Assembly: GCF_000731675.1 (NCBI RefSeq)
Contig: NZ_JMIT01000002.1
Span: forward strand, 781,456 to 845,455
Direction of reading: 5' to 3'
Origin: Pseudomonas capeferrum
Lineage (GTDB): Bacteria; Pseudomonadota; Gammaproteobacteria; Pseudomonadales; Pseudomonadaceae
DNA length: 64,000 bases
The notes below the pieces were generated by a model that saw nothing but the letters and a program-made list of their open reading frames with translations, was not told where the DNA came from and did not search any database. Of the stretch, positions 52,604 to 62,485 are shown one piece after another (position 1 is the first letter of the stretch; the number at the start of each line of letters is the position of its first letter). The translations under genes were made by a program, and so were the position numbers.

Positions 52604-53572
52604 ATGTCACTGTTGCAGATCAACAACCTCAACGTGCGCTTCGGCGACGCCAACGCGGTACCCGTGGTCGACGGCCTGGACCTGGCAGTGGATGCCGGCG
52701 AGATCCTGGCCATCGTCGGCGAATCCGGCTCGGGCAAATCGGTCACCATGATGGCCTTGATGGGGCTGATCGACGCCCCCGGGCGCATCACCGCCGACAC
52801 CCTGACGTTCAACGGCACCAACATGCTCAAGCTCAGCGGCCGGCAGCGGCGCAAGGTGGTGGGCAAGGACATCGCCATGGTCTTCCAGGACCCGATGACC
52901 GCGCTCAACCCAAGCTACACCGTAGGTTTTCAGATCGAGGAAGTACTGCGCCAGCACCTGGGCCTGAAGGGCAAGGCGGCGCGCCAGCGTGCCCTGGAGC
53001 TGCTGAAAAAAGTCGAGATCCCGGCCGCAGAAAGCCGCCTGGACGCTTACCCGCACCAATTGTCCGGCGGTATGAGCCAGCGCGTGGCGATTGCCATGGC
53101 GATTGCCGGGGAACCCAAGCTGCTGATCGCCGATGAGCCGACCACGGCCCTGGATGTCACCATCCAGGCGCAGATCATGGAGCTGTTGGTGAACCTGCAG
53201 AAGGAGCGCAACATGGCGCTCATCCTGATCACCCATGACCTGGCCGTGGTGGCCGAAACCGCGCGACGTGTCTGTGTGATGTACGCAGGCCAGGCCGTGG
53301 AAGTGGGCCAGGTGCCTGAGCTGTTCGACGTGCCAGCGCACCCCTACAGCGAAGCGCTGCTGGCGGCGATCCCCGAGCACAGCCTGGGTGCCGAGCGCCT
53401 GGCGACGTTGCCCGGCATCGTCCCCGGTCGCTATGACCGGCCACAAGGCTGCCTGCTGTCGCCGCGCTGCCCCTACGTGCAGGATAACTGCCGGCAACAG
53501 CGCCCCCCCCTCGCCCCCCAGGCACATAGCCTGGTGCGTTGTTTCTACCCGCTGAACCAGGAGGTGGCGTGA
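52604..53572 (+). CDS. dppD: Dipeptide ABC transporter ATPase DppD
   Basis: This 322-residue ATPase has Walker A GESGSGKS (residues 39-46), signature [16 protein letters not shown], Walker [13 protein letters not shown] and the C-terminal peptide-transporter extension with cysteines ([14 protein letters not shown]), which in this family can bind an iron-sulfur cluster. ATG 52604 follows GAGGAG. Its stop overlaps the dppF ATG by one base. Confidence 0.96.
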   Translation: MSLLQINNLNVRFGDANAVPVVDGLDLAVDAGEILAIVGESGSGKSVTMMALMGLIDAPGRITADTLTFNGTNMLKLSGRQRRKVVGKDIAMVFQDPMTALNPSYTVGFQIEEVLRQHLGLKGKAARQRALELLKKVEIPAAESRLDAYPHQLSGGMSQRVAIAMAIAGEPKLLIADEPTTALDVTIQAQIMELLVNLQKERNMALILITHDLAVVAETARRVCVMYAGQAVEVGQVPELFDVPAHPYSEALLAAIPEHSLGAERLATLPGIVPGRYDRPQGCLLSPRCPYVQDNCRQQRPPLAPQAHSLVRCFYPLNQEVA

Positions 53573-54540
53573 TGGCCGTCGTACTCACTGCCCGCGAGCT
53601 GACTCGCCATTACGAAGTGTCCCGTGGCCTGTTCAAGGGCCACGCCCTGGTGCGCGCGCTCAATGGCGTGTCGTTCGAACTGGAGGCCGGCAAGACCCTG
53701 GCCGTGGTCGGCGAGTCCGGCTGCGGCAAGTCGACCCTGGCCCGCGCGCTGACCTTGATCGAAGAGCCCTCGTCCGGCTCGCTGCAGATCGCCGGCACCG
53801 AGGTCAAGGGCGCCAGCAAGGCCGAACGCAAGCAACTTCGCCGTGACGTGCAGATGGTCTTCCAGAGCCCTTATGCCTCGCTGAACCCGCGGCAGAAGAT
53901 CGGCGACCAGTTGGCCGAGCCGCTGTTGATCAACACCTCGTTGAGCAAGGCCGAGCGGCGCGAGAAAGTGCAGAAGATGATGGAGCAGGTCGGCCTGCGG
54001 CCCGAGCATTACCAGCGTTACCCGCACATGTTCTCGGGCGGCCAGCGCCAGCGTATCGCCCTGGCCCGGGCGATGATGCTACAGCCCAAGGTGCTGGTGG
54101 CGGACGAGCCGACCTCGGCGCTGGACGTGTCGATCCAGGCACAGGTGCTGAACCTGTTCATGGACCTGCAGAAGGAATTCAATACAGCCTATGTATTCAT
54201 CTCGCACAACCTCGCCGTGGTGCGGCATGTGGCGGACCACGTGTTGGTGATGTACCTGGGGCGGCCGGCGGAGATGGGGCCTAAGGCGGACATCTACGAG
54301 AAGCCGCTGCATCCTTATACACAGGCATTGCTGTCGGCAACGCCGGCGATCCACCCCGACCCGTTGAAACCGAAGATCAGGATTGTCGGTGAGCTGCCCA
54401 ACCCATTGAATCCGCCAGATGGGTGTGCCTTTCACAAGCGCTGCCCGTATGCGACGGAACGGTGTGGGAAGGAGGTGCCAGCGTTTCGGCAGGTGGGGAC
54501 GCGGCAGGTGGCGTGCCACTATGCGGAGCAGTTTCTCTAG
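53572..54540 (+). CDS. dppF: Dipeptide ABC transporter ATPase DppF
   Basis: This 322-residue ATPase has Walker A GESGCGKS (47-54), signature FSGGQRQRIALARAM, Walker B VLVADEPTSALD and the family C-terminal cysteine segment CAFHKRCPYATERC. It forms the ATPase pair with DppD. Start ATG 53572 overlaps the dppD stop (TGATG). It is the last gene of the operon and is followed by a REP hairpin. Confidence 0.96.
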   Translation: MAVVLTARELTRHYEVSRGLFKGHALVRALNGVSFELEAGKTLAVVGESGCGKSTLARALTLIEEPSSGSLQIAGTEVKGASKAERKQLRRDVQMVFQSPYASLNPRQKIGDQLAEPLLINTSLSKAERREKVQKMMEQVGLRPEHYQRYPHMFSGGQRQRIALARAMMLQPKVLVADEPTSALDVSIQAQVLNLFMDLQKEFNTAYVFISHNLAVVRHVADHVLVMYLGRPAEMGPKADIYEKPLHPYTQALLSATPAIHPDPLKPKIRIVGELPNPLNPPDGCAFHKRCPYATERCGKEVPAFRQVGTRQVACHYAEQFL

Positions 54541-54555
54541 ATCGGTGTGAGTTTT

Positions 54556-54638
54556 TTCGCGGGGCAAGCCCGCTCCCCCCTGTACCTCGCCTGGTTGGGA
54601 CATGCGAGGTACCTGTGGGAGCGGGCTTGCCCCGCGAA
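54556..54638. repeat. REP palindrome after dppF
   Basis: Arms 54556-54577 and 54617-54638 (22 bases, perfect) surround a loop that holds a second perfect hairpin (GTACCTCGC at 54582-54590 with GCGAGGTAC at 54604-54612). The outer core is the same as in the elements at 4133-4220 and 40895-40947. It lies between the convergent dppF and the small peptide gene and may end or protect dpp transcripts. Confidence 0.87.
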
Positions 54639-54663
54639 GGGGCGCAAAGCGCCCCCAAGAATC

Positions 54664-54738
54664 TCAATGCATGAATATCGCAATCAGGATAATCACCGGA
54701 ATCGGCACCCCAATCATCCACAGCAGTAATGAGCGCAT
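54664..54738 (-). CDS. 24-residue single-helix membrane peptide
   Basis: A 75-base gene encodes MRSLLLWMIGVPIPVIILIA followed by IFMH: a basic residue, then one hydrophobic helix with a central Pro-Ile-Pro. AAGGAG lies seven bases before the ATG, an excellent ribosome binding site that overlaps the end of the upstream membrane-protein gene (16-base gap to its stop codon). The strong initiation signal and helical composition argue that it is translated. It could assist the upstream four-helix protein or act alone; no function is known to me. Confidence 0.72.
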   Translation of the reverse strand: MRSLLLWMIGVPIPVIILIAIFMH

Positions 54739-54753
54739 GATGTTTCTCCTTAC

Positions 54754-55641
54754 TTAACGTTGAATGGTACGACGCGCGGTGTAGTCCACCCCTTCCGCTT
54801 CCAGCCATACGACACGATCACGCTGACGGCCACCGAGCAGCGCGGCAAGGCTGGCGAAGAATGCCCCACACAACAGTGCAACGAAGGTCCACAGGGCCGT
54901 CCAGGCCGCCACTTTGGCTGCCGTATCAGCGGCCTGCTGCACCTCTACCTTGGCCTGTTGAACCTGAGCGAACACTTGATCGACCCGTGCCTCGGCCTCG
55001 GCCTGGCTCAGGCGGGTACGCTGGGCCACCAGTTGCGCCAGGTAAGCGCGGTCACCTTCGGCCAGCGTCCCTTGCGCGATGGACTTGGCAATAATGCGCG
55101 CCGCAATACCATTGGCGGCGTCATCACTGACAGGTGCCGGGCCGTCATTGCGGAACAGGCTGTCAACGAAATAGGCATTGGGATCAGGCTTTGGCGCCAT
55201 GCTGGCGGCAGCCCCTACCGCGCTTGCCCCGGCCTGCGCACCGGCAGTGGCAAGGCCACCGGCGGTGCTCAGTATCAACATGGCCGCCACCAGCGTGGCC
55301 ACTGCCCAGGCAAGGAAGCCATGGGCCGTATCACGAAAATACACTTCATCACCCTGCAGATTGGCCCACTTCACCCGCAGCCGACCGGCGATATAGCCGC
55401 CCAAGCCTGAGGCGAAGATCTGTGTCAGTAGCAGCCAGATGATCGCCGAAACACCCAGGGTCTGGGCGCTGGCACCTTCATCAGCCCAGGGCGAGGTAGC
55501 CGCGAAGCCTAGCCCCGCACCCAGCACCACAAGGATCAATGACAACGCGGCAGCCGCTGCGGCCCCCGCGAAAATGGCCGCCCAGGACACGCCAGAGCGA
55601 TGCTGTGAATCGACATACGGGTAATCGGCAGAGGGGATCAT
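54754..55641 (-). CDS. Four-helix inner-membrane protein of unknown function
   Basis: This 295-residue protein has predicted membrane helices at about 19-47, 62-86, 108-132 and 245-270. Between helices three and four lies a soluble region of about 110 residues, the second half of which (around 205-245) is Gln/Ala-rich and probably helical. The start SGVSWAAIFAGAAAAAALSL is found in a family of uncharacterised proteobacterial membrane proteins. It diverges from the AraC-type regulator across 200 bases and is followed by the 24-residue peptide gene. No catalytic motif was seen. Confidence 0.8.
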   Translation of the reverse strand: MIPSADYPYVDSQHRSGVSWAAIFAGAAAAAALSLILVVLGAGLGFAATSPWADEGASAQTLGVSAIIWLLLTQIFASGLGGYIAGRLRVKWANLQGDEVYFRDTAHGFLAWAVATLVAAMLILSTAGGLATAGAQAGASAVGAAASMAPKPDPNAYFVDSLFRNDGPAPVSDDAANGIAARIIAKSIAQGTLAEGDRAYLAQLVAQRTRLSQAEAEARVDQVFAQVQQAKVEVQQAADTAAKVAAWTALWTFVALLCGAFFASLAALLGGRQRDRVVWLEAEGVDYTARRTIQR

Positions 55642-55841
55642 GGTTTTTCGCCTTTGTAGTGATCAACAAGTCCGTTCGCCCTAGAGCCGGTGCAGGGGAT
55701 GTGCCAGTTGTGTCAAAAAATGACACCCAACTGAATCAATGACTTAAATCACTGGGCCAACCAAGGACCGTGCAAAATGCCGGATTCACCACACGCCAAC
55801 GCCGTGTTCTGCAATGCCGGTTGATCTGGCACTATCTGCCC

Positions 55842-56651
55842 ATGACCTCCCAGTACCCAGCCGACGGCCCGCAACAGACGCCCATCACCGCCGAAACTGT
55901 GATGCGCTACCACTTGTGCTGGAAGCACCGCGACCTCGACGGCGTGATCGCGCTCTACCACCCCGACGTCCAGTACCACGACTTCTTCCAGAACCGCGTG
56001 CTCGGCTTCGACGCGCTGCGCGACTACGTGCGCGCCTGCCTGCCCCATGAAGCCGGCGAGGACATCGTCCACAGCGACCGAATCCGCGTCGATGGCTGCA
56101 CTGCGTTCATCCAGTACCAGGTCACGGTGCAGGGCGGTGAAGGCCTGGTGGCGTTCCAGTCCAGCGAGGCCATCACCGTCAAGGACGGACTGATCTGGCG
56201 CGTCAACGAATACGCCACGCTGGTCCGGCAGAACAACCGAGGGCAAGCTGGCAGCGGCCCGCGCCCGGCCACCAGCCGCCTGGGCCTTTCACCGCGCCAG
56301 CTGTCAACCATGGCCCAGGACCTGGAGTGCTACTTCCAGCGTCAACGCCCCTACCTCGACCCTGAACTTGACTTGCAGCAGGTCGCCGATGCCAGCGGCT
56401 ACAGCCGCAACCAGATCTCCTACCTGCTCAACCAGGTGCTTGGCCAAAGCTTCTACCGCTACGTGAACCAGGCGCGGCTACAGCACCTGATGGCCAGCCT
56501 GAACGACGACAGCGTCGAGGCAACGATCGATGAGCTGGCGTTCAGCGCGGGCTTCAATTCGCTGTCGGCGTTCTACAAGTGCTTCCGTGAACAGACCGGG
56601 CTCACACCCAAGGCCTACCTCAAGCAAATTTCCCTGCGTGCACGCACGTAA
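55842..56651 (+). CDS. AraC-family regulator with N-terminal NTF2/SnoaL-like domain
   Basis: This 269-residue protein joins an NTF2/SnoaL-like cone domain (about residues 17-128, HRDLDGVIALYHPDVQYHDFF pattern) to an AraC DNA-binding domain (about 158-265) with two helix-turn-helices (LQQVADASGYSRNQISYLLNQ and IDELAFSAGFNSLSAFYKCF). The N-terminal domain type often binds small ligands, so it may sense the substrate of the genes that follow. ATG 55842 begins just before the domain; the 24 codons upstream are not needed. It lies 64 bases before the FAD oxidoreductase gene on the same strand. Confidence 0.88.
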   Translation: MTSQYPADGPQQTPITAETVMRYHLCWKHRDLDGVIALYHPDVQYHDFFQNRVLGFDALRDYVRACLPHEAGEDIVHSDRIRVDGCTAFIQYQVTVQGGEGLVAFQSSEAITVKDGLIWRVNEYATLVRQNNRGQAGSGPRPATSRLGLSPRQLSTMAQDLECYFQRQRPYLDPELDLQQVADASGYSRNQISYLLNQVLGQSFYRYVNQARLQHLMASLNDDSVEATIDELAFSAGFNSLSAFYKCFREQTGLTPKAYLKQISLRART

Positions 56652-56715
56652 GACAGCCCTCCCCCAACGCCACTAGGATCGCCCACAGACCTTGACGGAT
56701 GTGGAGCCGAAACTG

Positions 56716-58122
56716 ATGCAACCCCTGCGCACGCTCAGCCTGTGGATGGACCAGCTCGACGAGCCGCTGTGCGCGCGCCCGGCACTGCGAAACGACCTTG
56801 ACGTTGACGTGTGCATCATCGGCGCCGGCTACACCGGCCTGTGGACCGCGTACTACCTAAAGCGCCAGGCGCCCCAGCTGAACATTGCCGTGATCGAAGC
56901 CAACATCGCCGGCTTCGGCGCCTCTGGGCGCAATGGCGGCTGGCTGATGGGCAACCTGCTCGGCGAAGACCGCCTGCTTGCCGCTCTGTCGCCGCAACAA
57001 CGCCGCGCCAGCATCGACCTGCTGCATGGCATCCCCGATGAAGTCCACGCCGTGCTGCAACGCGAAGCCATCGACTGCGACTACCGCAAAGGTGGCGTGC
57101 TGTACTGCGCCGCCCGCTACCCGGAACAGGAACGCAGCCTGCGTGCCTACCTCGATGACCTGTACCGCCAGGGCATGACCGAGGATGACTACCGCTGGCT
57201 GCGGCCCGAGCAACTGGACGCACAACTGCGGGTGAGCAACGCCTACGGCGCGATCTACAGCCCGCACACCGCGACCATCCAGCCCGCCAAGCTGGCCCGC
57301 GGCCTGGCCCGAGCGGTAGAGGCGCTGGGCGTGCCGATCTACGAGAACACCCCTGCCATCGACTGGCAGCCCGGTGAAGTTCGCACCCCCTTGGCGCGCA
57401 TCCGCTGCCAGTGGACGGTGCCCGCCGTGGAAGGTTACGCCGCCAGCCTGCCACCGCTGGGCAAGCATCAGCTACCGGTGCAGAGCTTGCTGGTGGCGAC
57501 CGAGCCACTGCCCGATTCGACTTGGGAGCAGATCGGCCTGGCCGAGGGCCAAGCCTTCAGCGAAAGCAGCCGTCAGGTTACCTACGGCCAGCGCACCGCC
57601 GACAACCGCCTGGTGTTCGGCGCCCGTGGCGGCTATCGCTTCGGTGGCCGCCTGCGCGAAGACTTCACCCTGACCGAAGCCGAAGTCGAACTGCGCCGCT
57701 ACCTGTTCAGCGAGCTGTTCCCGCAGCTCAAGCATGTGCGCATCACCCACTCCTGGGGCGGCAACCTGGGCATGGCCCGACGCTTCCGACCGCACATGCT
57801 GTGCGACCGCCAGCGCGGCATCGCCTTGGCCGGCGGCTACGGCGGCGAGGGGGTCGGCGCCACCAACCTCGGCGGGCGGACGTTGGCGGCACTGATCCTC
57901 AACCAGCACAACGCACTGACCGCGCAACCCTGGGTACTCGACAACCGCCCATTGTCGAGCCTGGCCAGCTGGCCACCCGAGCCCTGCCGCTGGTTGGGCT
58001 ACAACGCGATCATCCAGAGTTTCGTCCACGAGGACCGTACCCTCGCCAATCGCGCCAGCGCACCGTGGCGGCGGCGCCTGGCCAGCTCACTGGCAGACTT
58101 CATGGAAGGCTTCATGCACTGA
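56716..58122 (+). CDS. FAD-dependent amine/amino acid oxidoreductase (DAO family, PuuB/OrdL-like)
   Basis: This 468-residue flavoprotein has the dinucleotide-binding motif CIIGAGYTGLWTAYYL (GAGYTG at 36-41), GFGASGRNGGWLMGNLLGE typical of the DadA/PuuB group, and a C-terminal GGYGGEGVGATNLGGRTLA that closes over FAD. Members oxidise amino groups, for example of gamma-glutamylputrescine. ATG 56716 has GGAG nine bases upstream and is preferred over the TTG eight codons earlier. With a polyamine-binding protein two genes later, a polyamine-related substrate is likely but inferred. Confidence 0.86.
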   Translation: MQPLRTLSLWMDQLDEPLCARPALRNDLDVDVCIIGAGYTGLWTAYYLKRQAPQLNIAVIEANIAGFGASGRNGGWLMGNLLGEDRLLAALSPQQRRASIDLLHGIPDEVHAVLQREAIDCDYRKGGVLYCAARYPEQERSLRAYLDDLYRQGMTEDDYRWLRPEQLDAQLRVSNAYGAIYSPHTATIQPAKLARGLARAVEALGVPIYENTPAIDWQPGEVRTPLARIRCQWTVPAVEGYAASLPPLGKHQLPVQSLLVATEPLPDSTWEQIGLAEGQAFSESSRQVTYGQRTADNRLVFGARGGYRFGGRLREDFTLTEAEVELRRYLFSELFPQLKHVRITHSWGGNLGMARRFRPHMLCDRQRGIALAGGYGGEGVGATNLGGRTLAALILNQHNALTAQPWVLDNRPLSSLASWPPEPCRWLGYNAIIQSFVHEDRTLANRASAPWRRRLASSLADFMEGFMH

Positions 58123-58154
58123 CTTACCGTTCACCTACACAGGATCCACCGGTC

Positions 58155-58496
58155 ATGAACATCACTCACTTCAAACACACTGAAAGCGCCGTCCTGGACA
58201 GCACCAACCCGGTCGCAGTGCCGCTCGGCGAGCCCGTGGCGGTGACCTCGGTCACCTGCGTGGAACGCAGCGATGGCGTCGAAACCGGCATCTGGGAGTG
58301 CAGCCCCGGGCGCTGGCGGCGGCAGATCGTGCAACAAGAGTTCTGCCACATCATCAAGGGTCGCTGCACCTTCACCCCCGACGGTGGCGAGCCCCTCTAC
58401 ATAGAAGCCGGAGACGCACTGACGCTACCGGCCAACAGCACCGGTACCTGGGACATCCTGGAGACCGTGCGCAAGACTTACGTGCTTATTTTCTGA
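58155..58496 (+). CDS. Cupin-domain protein (DUF861 type)
   Basis: This 113-residue protein is a single small cupin: ETGIWECSPGRWRRQIVQQEFCHIIKGRCTF corresponds to the first cupin motif and GDALTLPANSTGTWDI to the second. Such cupins often sit beside amine oxidases in polyamine or amino-acid catabolic clusters, but their chemistry is mostly unassigned. Gap to the FAD gene is 32 bases and to the binding-protein gene 52 bases, so the three are probably one operon. Confidence 0.85.
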   Translation: MNITHFKHTESAVLDSTNPVAVPLGEPVAVTSVTCVERSDGVETGIWECSPGRWRRQIVQQEFCHIIKGRCTFTPDGGEPLYIEAGDALTLPANSTGTWDILETVRKTYVLIF

Positions 58497-58548
58497 TCCG
58501 CTGATCGCCTGCCTTCGATAACAACAGACAAAGCAAGGTAAACCCGAC

Positions 58549-59628
58549 ATGCGCACCCTTCTTCTTGCACCTCTGATGCTGGCCGCCAGCATGGCCAACG
58601 CCGCCGACACGGTGAAAATCTACAACTGGTCCAGCTACGTCGCGCCGGACACCCTCAAGCACTTTCAGCAAACCACGGGCATCAATCCCACCTACGACGT
58701 GTACGACAGCAACGAAACCCTCGATGGCAAGCTGATGACCGGCAATTCCGGCTACGACGTGGTGTTTCCGTCCAACCACTTCATGGCCCGGCAGATTCAG
58801 GGCAAGGCCCTGAAGAAGCTGGACAAGTCGCAGTTGCCCAACTGGCAAAATCTCAACCCGGTGCTGCTCAAGGCACTTGAGGTCAACGACCCGGGCAACC
58901 AGTACGGCTTCCCGTACCTCTGGGGCAGCACGGGCATTGGCTACAACATCGATAAGGTCAAGGCAGTCCTCGGCGACAACGCGCCGCTGGACTCATGGGA
59001 CCTGATCTTCAAGCCCGAGTACATGAGCAAGCTGAAAAGCTGCGGCGTCGCAGTGCTGGACAACGGCCCCGAGCTGCTGCCGATTGCCCTGCATTACCTG
59101 GGCTTACCGCATCACAGCCAGGACCCGAAGGACTACGAGAAGGCCAAGGACTTGCTGATGAAGGTGCGGCCGTACATCAGCTACTTCCATTCATCCAAGT
59201 ACACCGGTGACCTGGCCAATGGCGATATCTGCGTGGTGGTGGGCTTCTCCGGTGACGTGCTGCAGGCGAAAAACCGCGCTGATGAAGCAAAGAATGGGGT
59301 GAAGGTGGGGTATTCGATCCCCAAGGAAGGCGCGCCGATGTGGTTCGACATGGTTGCCATGCCGGCCGATGCCCCCGATGAGAAGGCGGGGTATGCCTAC
59401 ATGAACTACCTGCTGCAGCCGGAGGTGATGGCCAACATCAGTAACCACGTGCAGTACGCCAACGGCAACCTCAAGGCTGACGGCCTGGTGGACCCGGCGA
59501 TGAAGGGCAATACGATGATCTACCCCAGTGACGAAGTGATGGGCAAGCTGTATGCGCTGGAGGCGATGCCGGCGAAGATCGACCGCATTCGCACCCGGAT
59601 CTGGACCAGTATCAAAGCCGGAAACTGA
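58549..59628 (+). CDS. Periplasmic polyamine-binding protein (PotF/SpuD-like), no transporter nearby
   Basis: This 359-residue protein has a signal peptide ending near ANA (residue 18) and the PotD/PotF fold: KIYNWSSYVAPDTLKHF at the start of the mature part (W27, Y30 in the polyamine pocket), LWGSTGIGYN, GPELLPIALHYLG and MWFDMVAMPADAP with Trp and Asp at the positions used by PotF for putrescine. No permease or ATPase gene is adjacent, so it must share a transporter encoded elsewhere or act as a sensor. It is the last gene of the AraC/FAD/cupin cluster. Confidence 0.9.
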   Translation: MRTLLLAPLMLAASMANAADTVKIYNWSSYVAPDTLKHFQQTTGINPTYDVYDSNETLDGKLMTGNSGYDVVFPSNHFMARQIQGKALKKLDKSQLPNWQNLNPVLLKALEVNDPGNQYGFPYLWGSTGIGYNIDKVKAVLGDNAPLDSWDLIFKPEYMSKLKSCGVAVLDNGPELLPIALHYLGLPHHSQDPKDYEKAKDLLMKVRPYISYFHSSKYTGDLANGDICVVVGFSGDVLQAKNRADEAKNGVKVGYSIPKEGAPMWFDMVAMPADAPDEKAGYAYMNYLLQPEVMANISNHVQYANGNLKADGLVDPAMKGNTMIYPSDEVMGKLYALEAMPAKIDRIRTRIWTSIKAGN

Positions 59629-59632
59629 CAAC

Positions 59633-59714
59633 AGCTTCAAGCCGCAAGCTACAAGAAAGGCGGGCCAATACAGGCTCGCTTCCACTTGTAGCTTCCAGCT
59701 TGAGGCTCGAAGCT
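59633..59714. repeat. Imperfect inverted repeat between polyamine SBP and prfC
   Basis: AGCTTCAAGCCGCAAGCTACAAG (first 20 bases from 59633) is mirrored imperfectly by 59685-59714. It lies five bases after the SBP stop codon and five before the prfC end, and is followed by TTTT on the plus strand. It resembles the AGCTTCAAGCTGCAAG-type dispersed repeats of P. putida and probably terminates both convergent genes. Confidence 0.65.
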
Positions 59715-59718
59715 GCTT

Positions 59719-61302
<1,584 letters not shown>

Positions 61303-61404
61303 GGGAAATCGCCTGACTGGGGGATTCGAAAAGGGGCAATATCATACCTGAGTTTGGCCGGGGACCAAAATTTGATCCCCGCCCCCCGTCGAGCGGATGC
61401 TGAG

Positions 61405-61734
61405 TTACTTGCTGCTAGTGGCGCTATCGGTGAACCCATCCAAGGTGACAGGAGGGCGACCCGGCATGCGCGCCACCAGCTCAAGCGTCCCCCCCATCGC
61501 TTCAACATAGCTGCGCAGTGTAGAAATCAGCATATCGGAGCGATTTTCGACCTTGGAGATGTTGCCCTGCCTGATATCCAGCCTTTCGGCCATGCTTTCC
61601 TGGGTCAGCTCAAGCTGCTTGCGCAACGCCTGCAATGTCATCTCTTCGCGTATCAGCTCACGCCCTCGCGCTTCGGCTGCCACCTGCAGTTCCAGTGGCA
61701 AACTCTCAATGACCTCATCAAGTGTCTTGGACAT
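61405..61734 (-). CDS. XRE-family antitoxin (HigA-like)
   Basis: This 109-residue protein has a helix-turn-helix of the XRE/Cro type at about residues 34-87 (LQALRKQLELTQESMAERLD and IRQGNISKVENRSD). ATG 61734 starts MSKTLDEVIESLP and overlaps the end of the toxin gene by 17 bases; an upstream in-frame start at 61773 would add 13 residues. Toxin-first order with a Cro-type antitoxin is typical of HigBA modules. The antitoxin should neutralise the toxin and repress the promoter. Confidence 0.87.
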   Translation of the reverse strand: MSKTLDEVIESLPLELQVAAEARGRELIREEMTLQALRKQLELTQESMAERLDIRQGNISKVENRSDMLISTLRSYVEAMGGTLELVARMPGRPPVTLDGFTDSATSSK

Positions 61735-62086
61735 TGCTATCTCCTTCTCGTAAATACTTGTCGAAACGATCATCGGCCCGCTTGATCAGTCTCCGGTAAA
61801 ACAGTGCTTCGCTGAGTCCCGTCTTATTTCCAGCTACCAGAGCTACGGCTTTACGCGCTGGGTCAAAAGCAAATGCAACACGCCAGACTCCATCACACGC
61901 AGAAAATCTCAGCTCTTTCATGTTGTTGTGACGAGACCCCTTCAGTGTGTCCACCCTCGGCCTACCCAGGGTTGGCCCTTGAAACTCCAATAGCCTCAGA
62001 TGGGCCACGAGCTCTTTCTGGACCTGCTTGTCGAACCCTTCGAACTCCACGACGAATTCGGTACAGAAATGTATCGACCAAGACAA
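61718..62086 (-). CDS. RelE/HigB-type toxin (Gp49-like family)
   Basis: This 122-residue protein resembles the phage Gp49-like/HigB branch of RelE toxins: basic and aromatic residues in KELRFSACDGVWRVAFAFDP and the C-terminal FYRRLIKRADDRFDKYL. These toxins cleave mRNA on the ribosome. It begins with TTG 62086 behind a GGGGGG site; there is no ATG in a better place. It lies just upstream of the antitoxin, with a 17-base overlap. Confidence 0.85.
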   Translation of the reverse strand: MSWSIHFCTEFVVEFEGFDKQVQKELVAHLRLLEFQGPTLGRPRVDTLKGSRHNNMKELRFSACDGVWRVAFAFDPARKAVALVAGNKTGLSEALFYRRLIKRADDRFDKYLREGDSNVQDT

Positions 62087-62145
62087 AATATACCCCCCAA
62101 AGAATATTCCTTCAAATAGATATCAAGGAAATCGAGAGAGGAATT

Positions 62146-62163
62146 TTGTCCATCAGGACAAAT
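62146..62163. promoter_or_regulatory. Palindrome TTTGTCC-N4-GGACAAA upstream of the toxin gene
   Basis: Perfect 7-base arms lie 60 bases before the toxin start, where an autoregulating antitoxin would bind. It could also be the hairpin of a small transcript. No other copy was noticed in the window. Confidence 0.45.
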
Positions 62164-62234
62164 GGATCGAAAGCAGGTAAACCAACGCCTTAAGGTAGGA
62201 ATTGCGCTGTTTTTTCGTACGAAAGTTCACTGAC

Positions 62235-62251
62235 CCAGTGATTAACACTGG
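62235..62251. promoter_or_regulatory. Palindrome CCAGTG-N5-CACTGG upstream of the osmoprotectant operon
   Basis: Perfect 6-base arms with an AT-rich centre lie 235 bases before the permease start. It may be the operator of an unlinked regulator, but distance and function are unproven. Confidence 0.35.
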
Positions 62252-62485
62252 CCAAATGCCGCCTCAGATGGGAACCTTTACGCCCTCGGAGACGTCCACT
62301 CCCCTGCAACCCGCTTCGCTTGGGGACTGGTTTCATCAGCTTTTTCGGGCCCGACGGGGTTCGGCTCATGGCCTGATCGCTGCCTTGCGCACGCATCACG
62401 CTGCTACTCGCGAACACACCCACCGCCGCCAGTGATGGCCGGCAAAAAAAGAAGTGTGCTCGCCGACAACACAAGGAGTCCGCCT

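Larger units (their letters stand above)
62087..62485. other. Gene-free region between toxin and osmoprotectant genes, with palindromes
   Basis: No believable gene was found in about 400 bases. The first 100 bases are AT-rich relative to the window and hold GAATATTC (62103-62110) and TTTGTCC-ATCA-GGACAAA (62146-62163). Further right is CCAGTG-ATTAA-CACTGG (62235-62251). The left side should hold the toxin promoter (minus strand), the right side the promoter of the osmoprotectant operon (plus strand). Confidence 0.6.

Noticed and set aside
62202..62435. 77-residue frame before the osmoprotectant permease
   Set aside because: No domain, no ribosome binding site and unusual composition; the palindromes and operon leader explain the region better.
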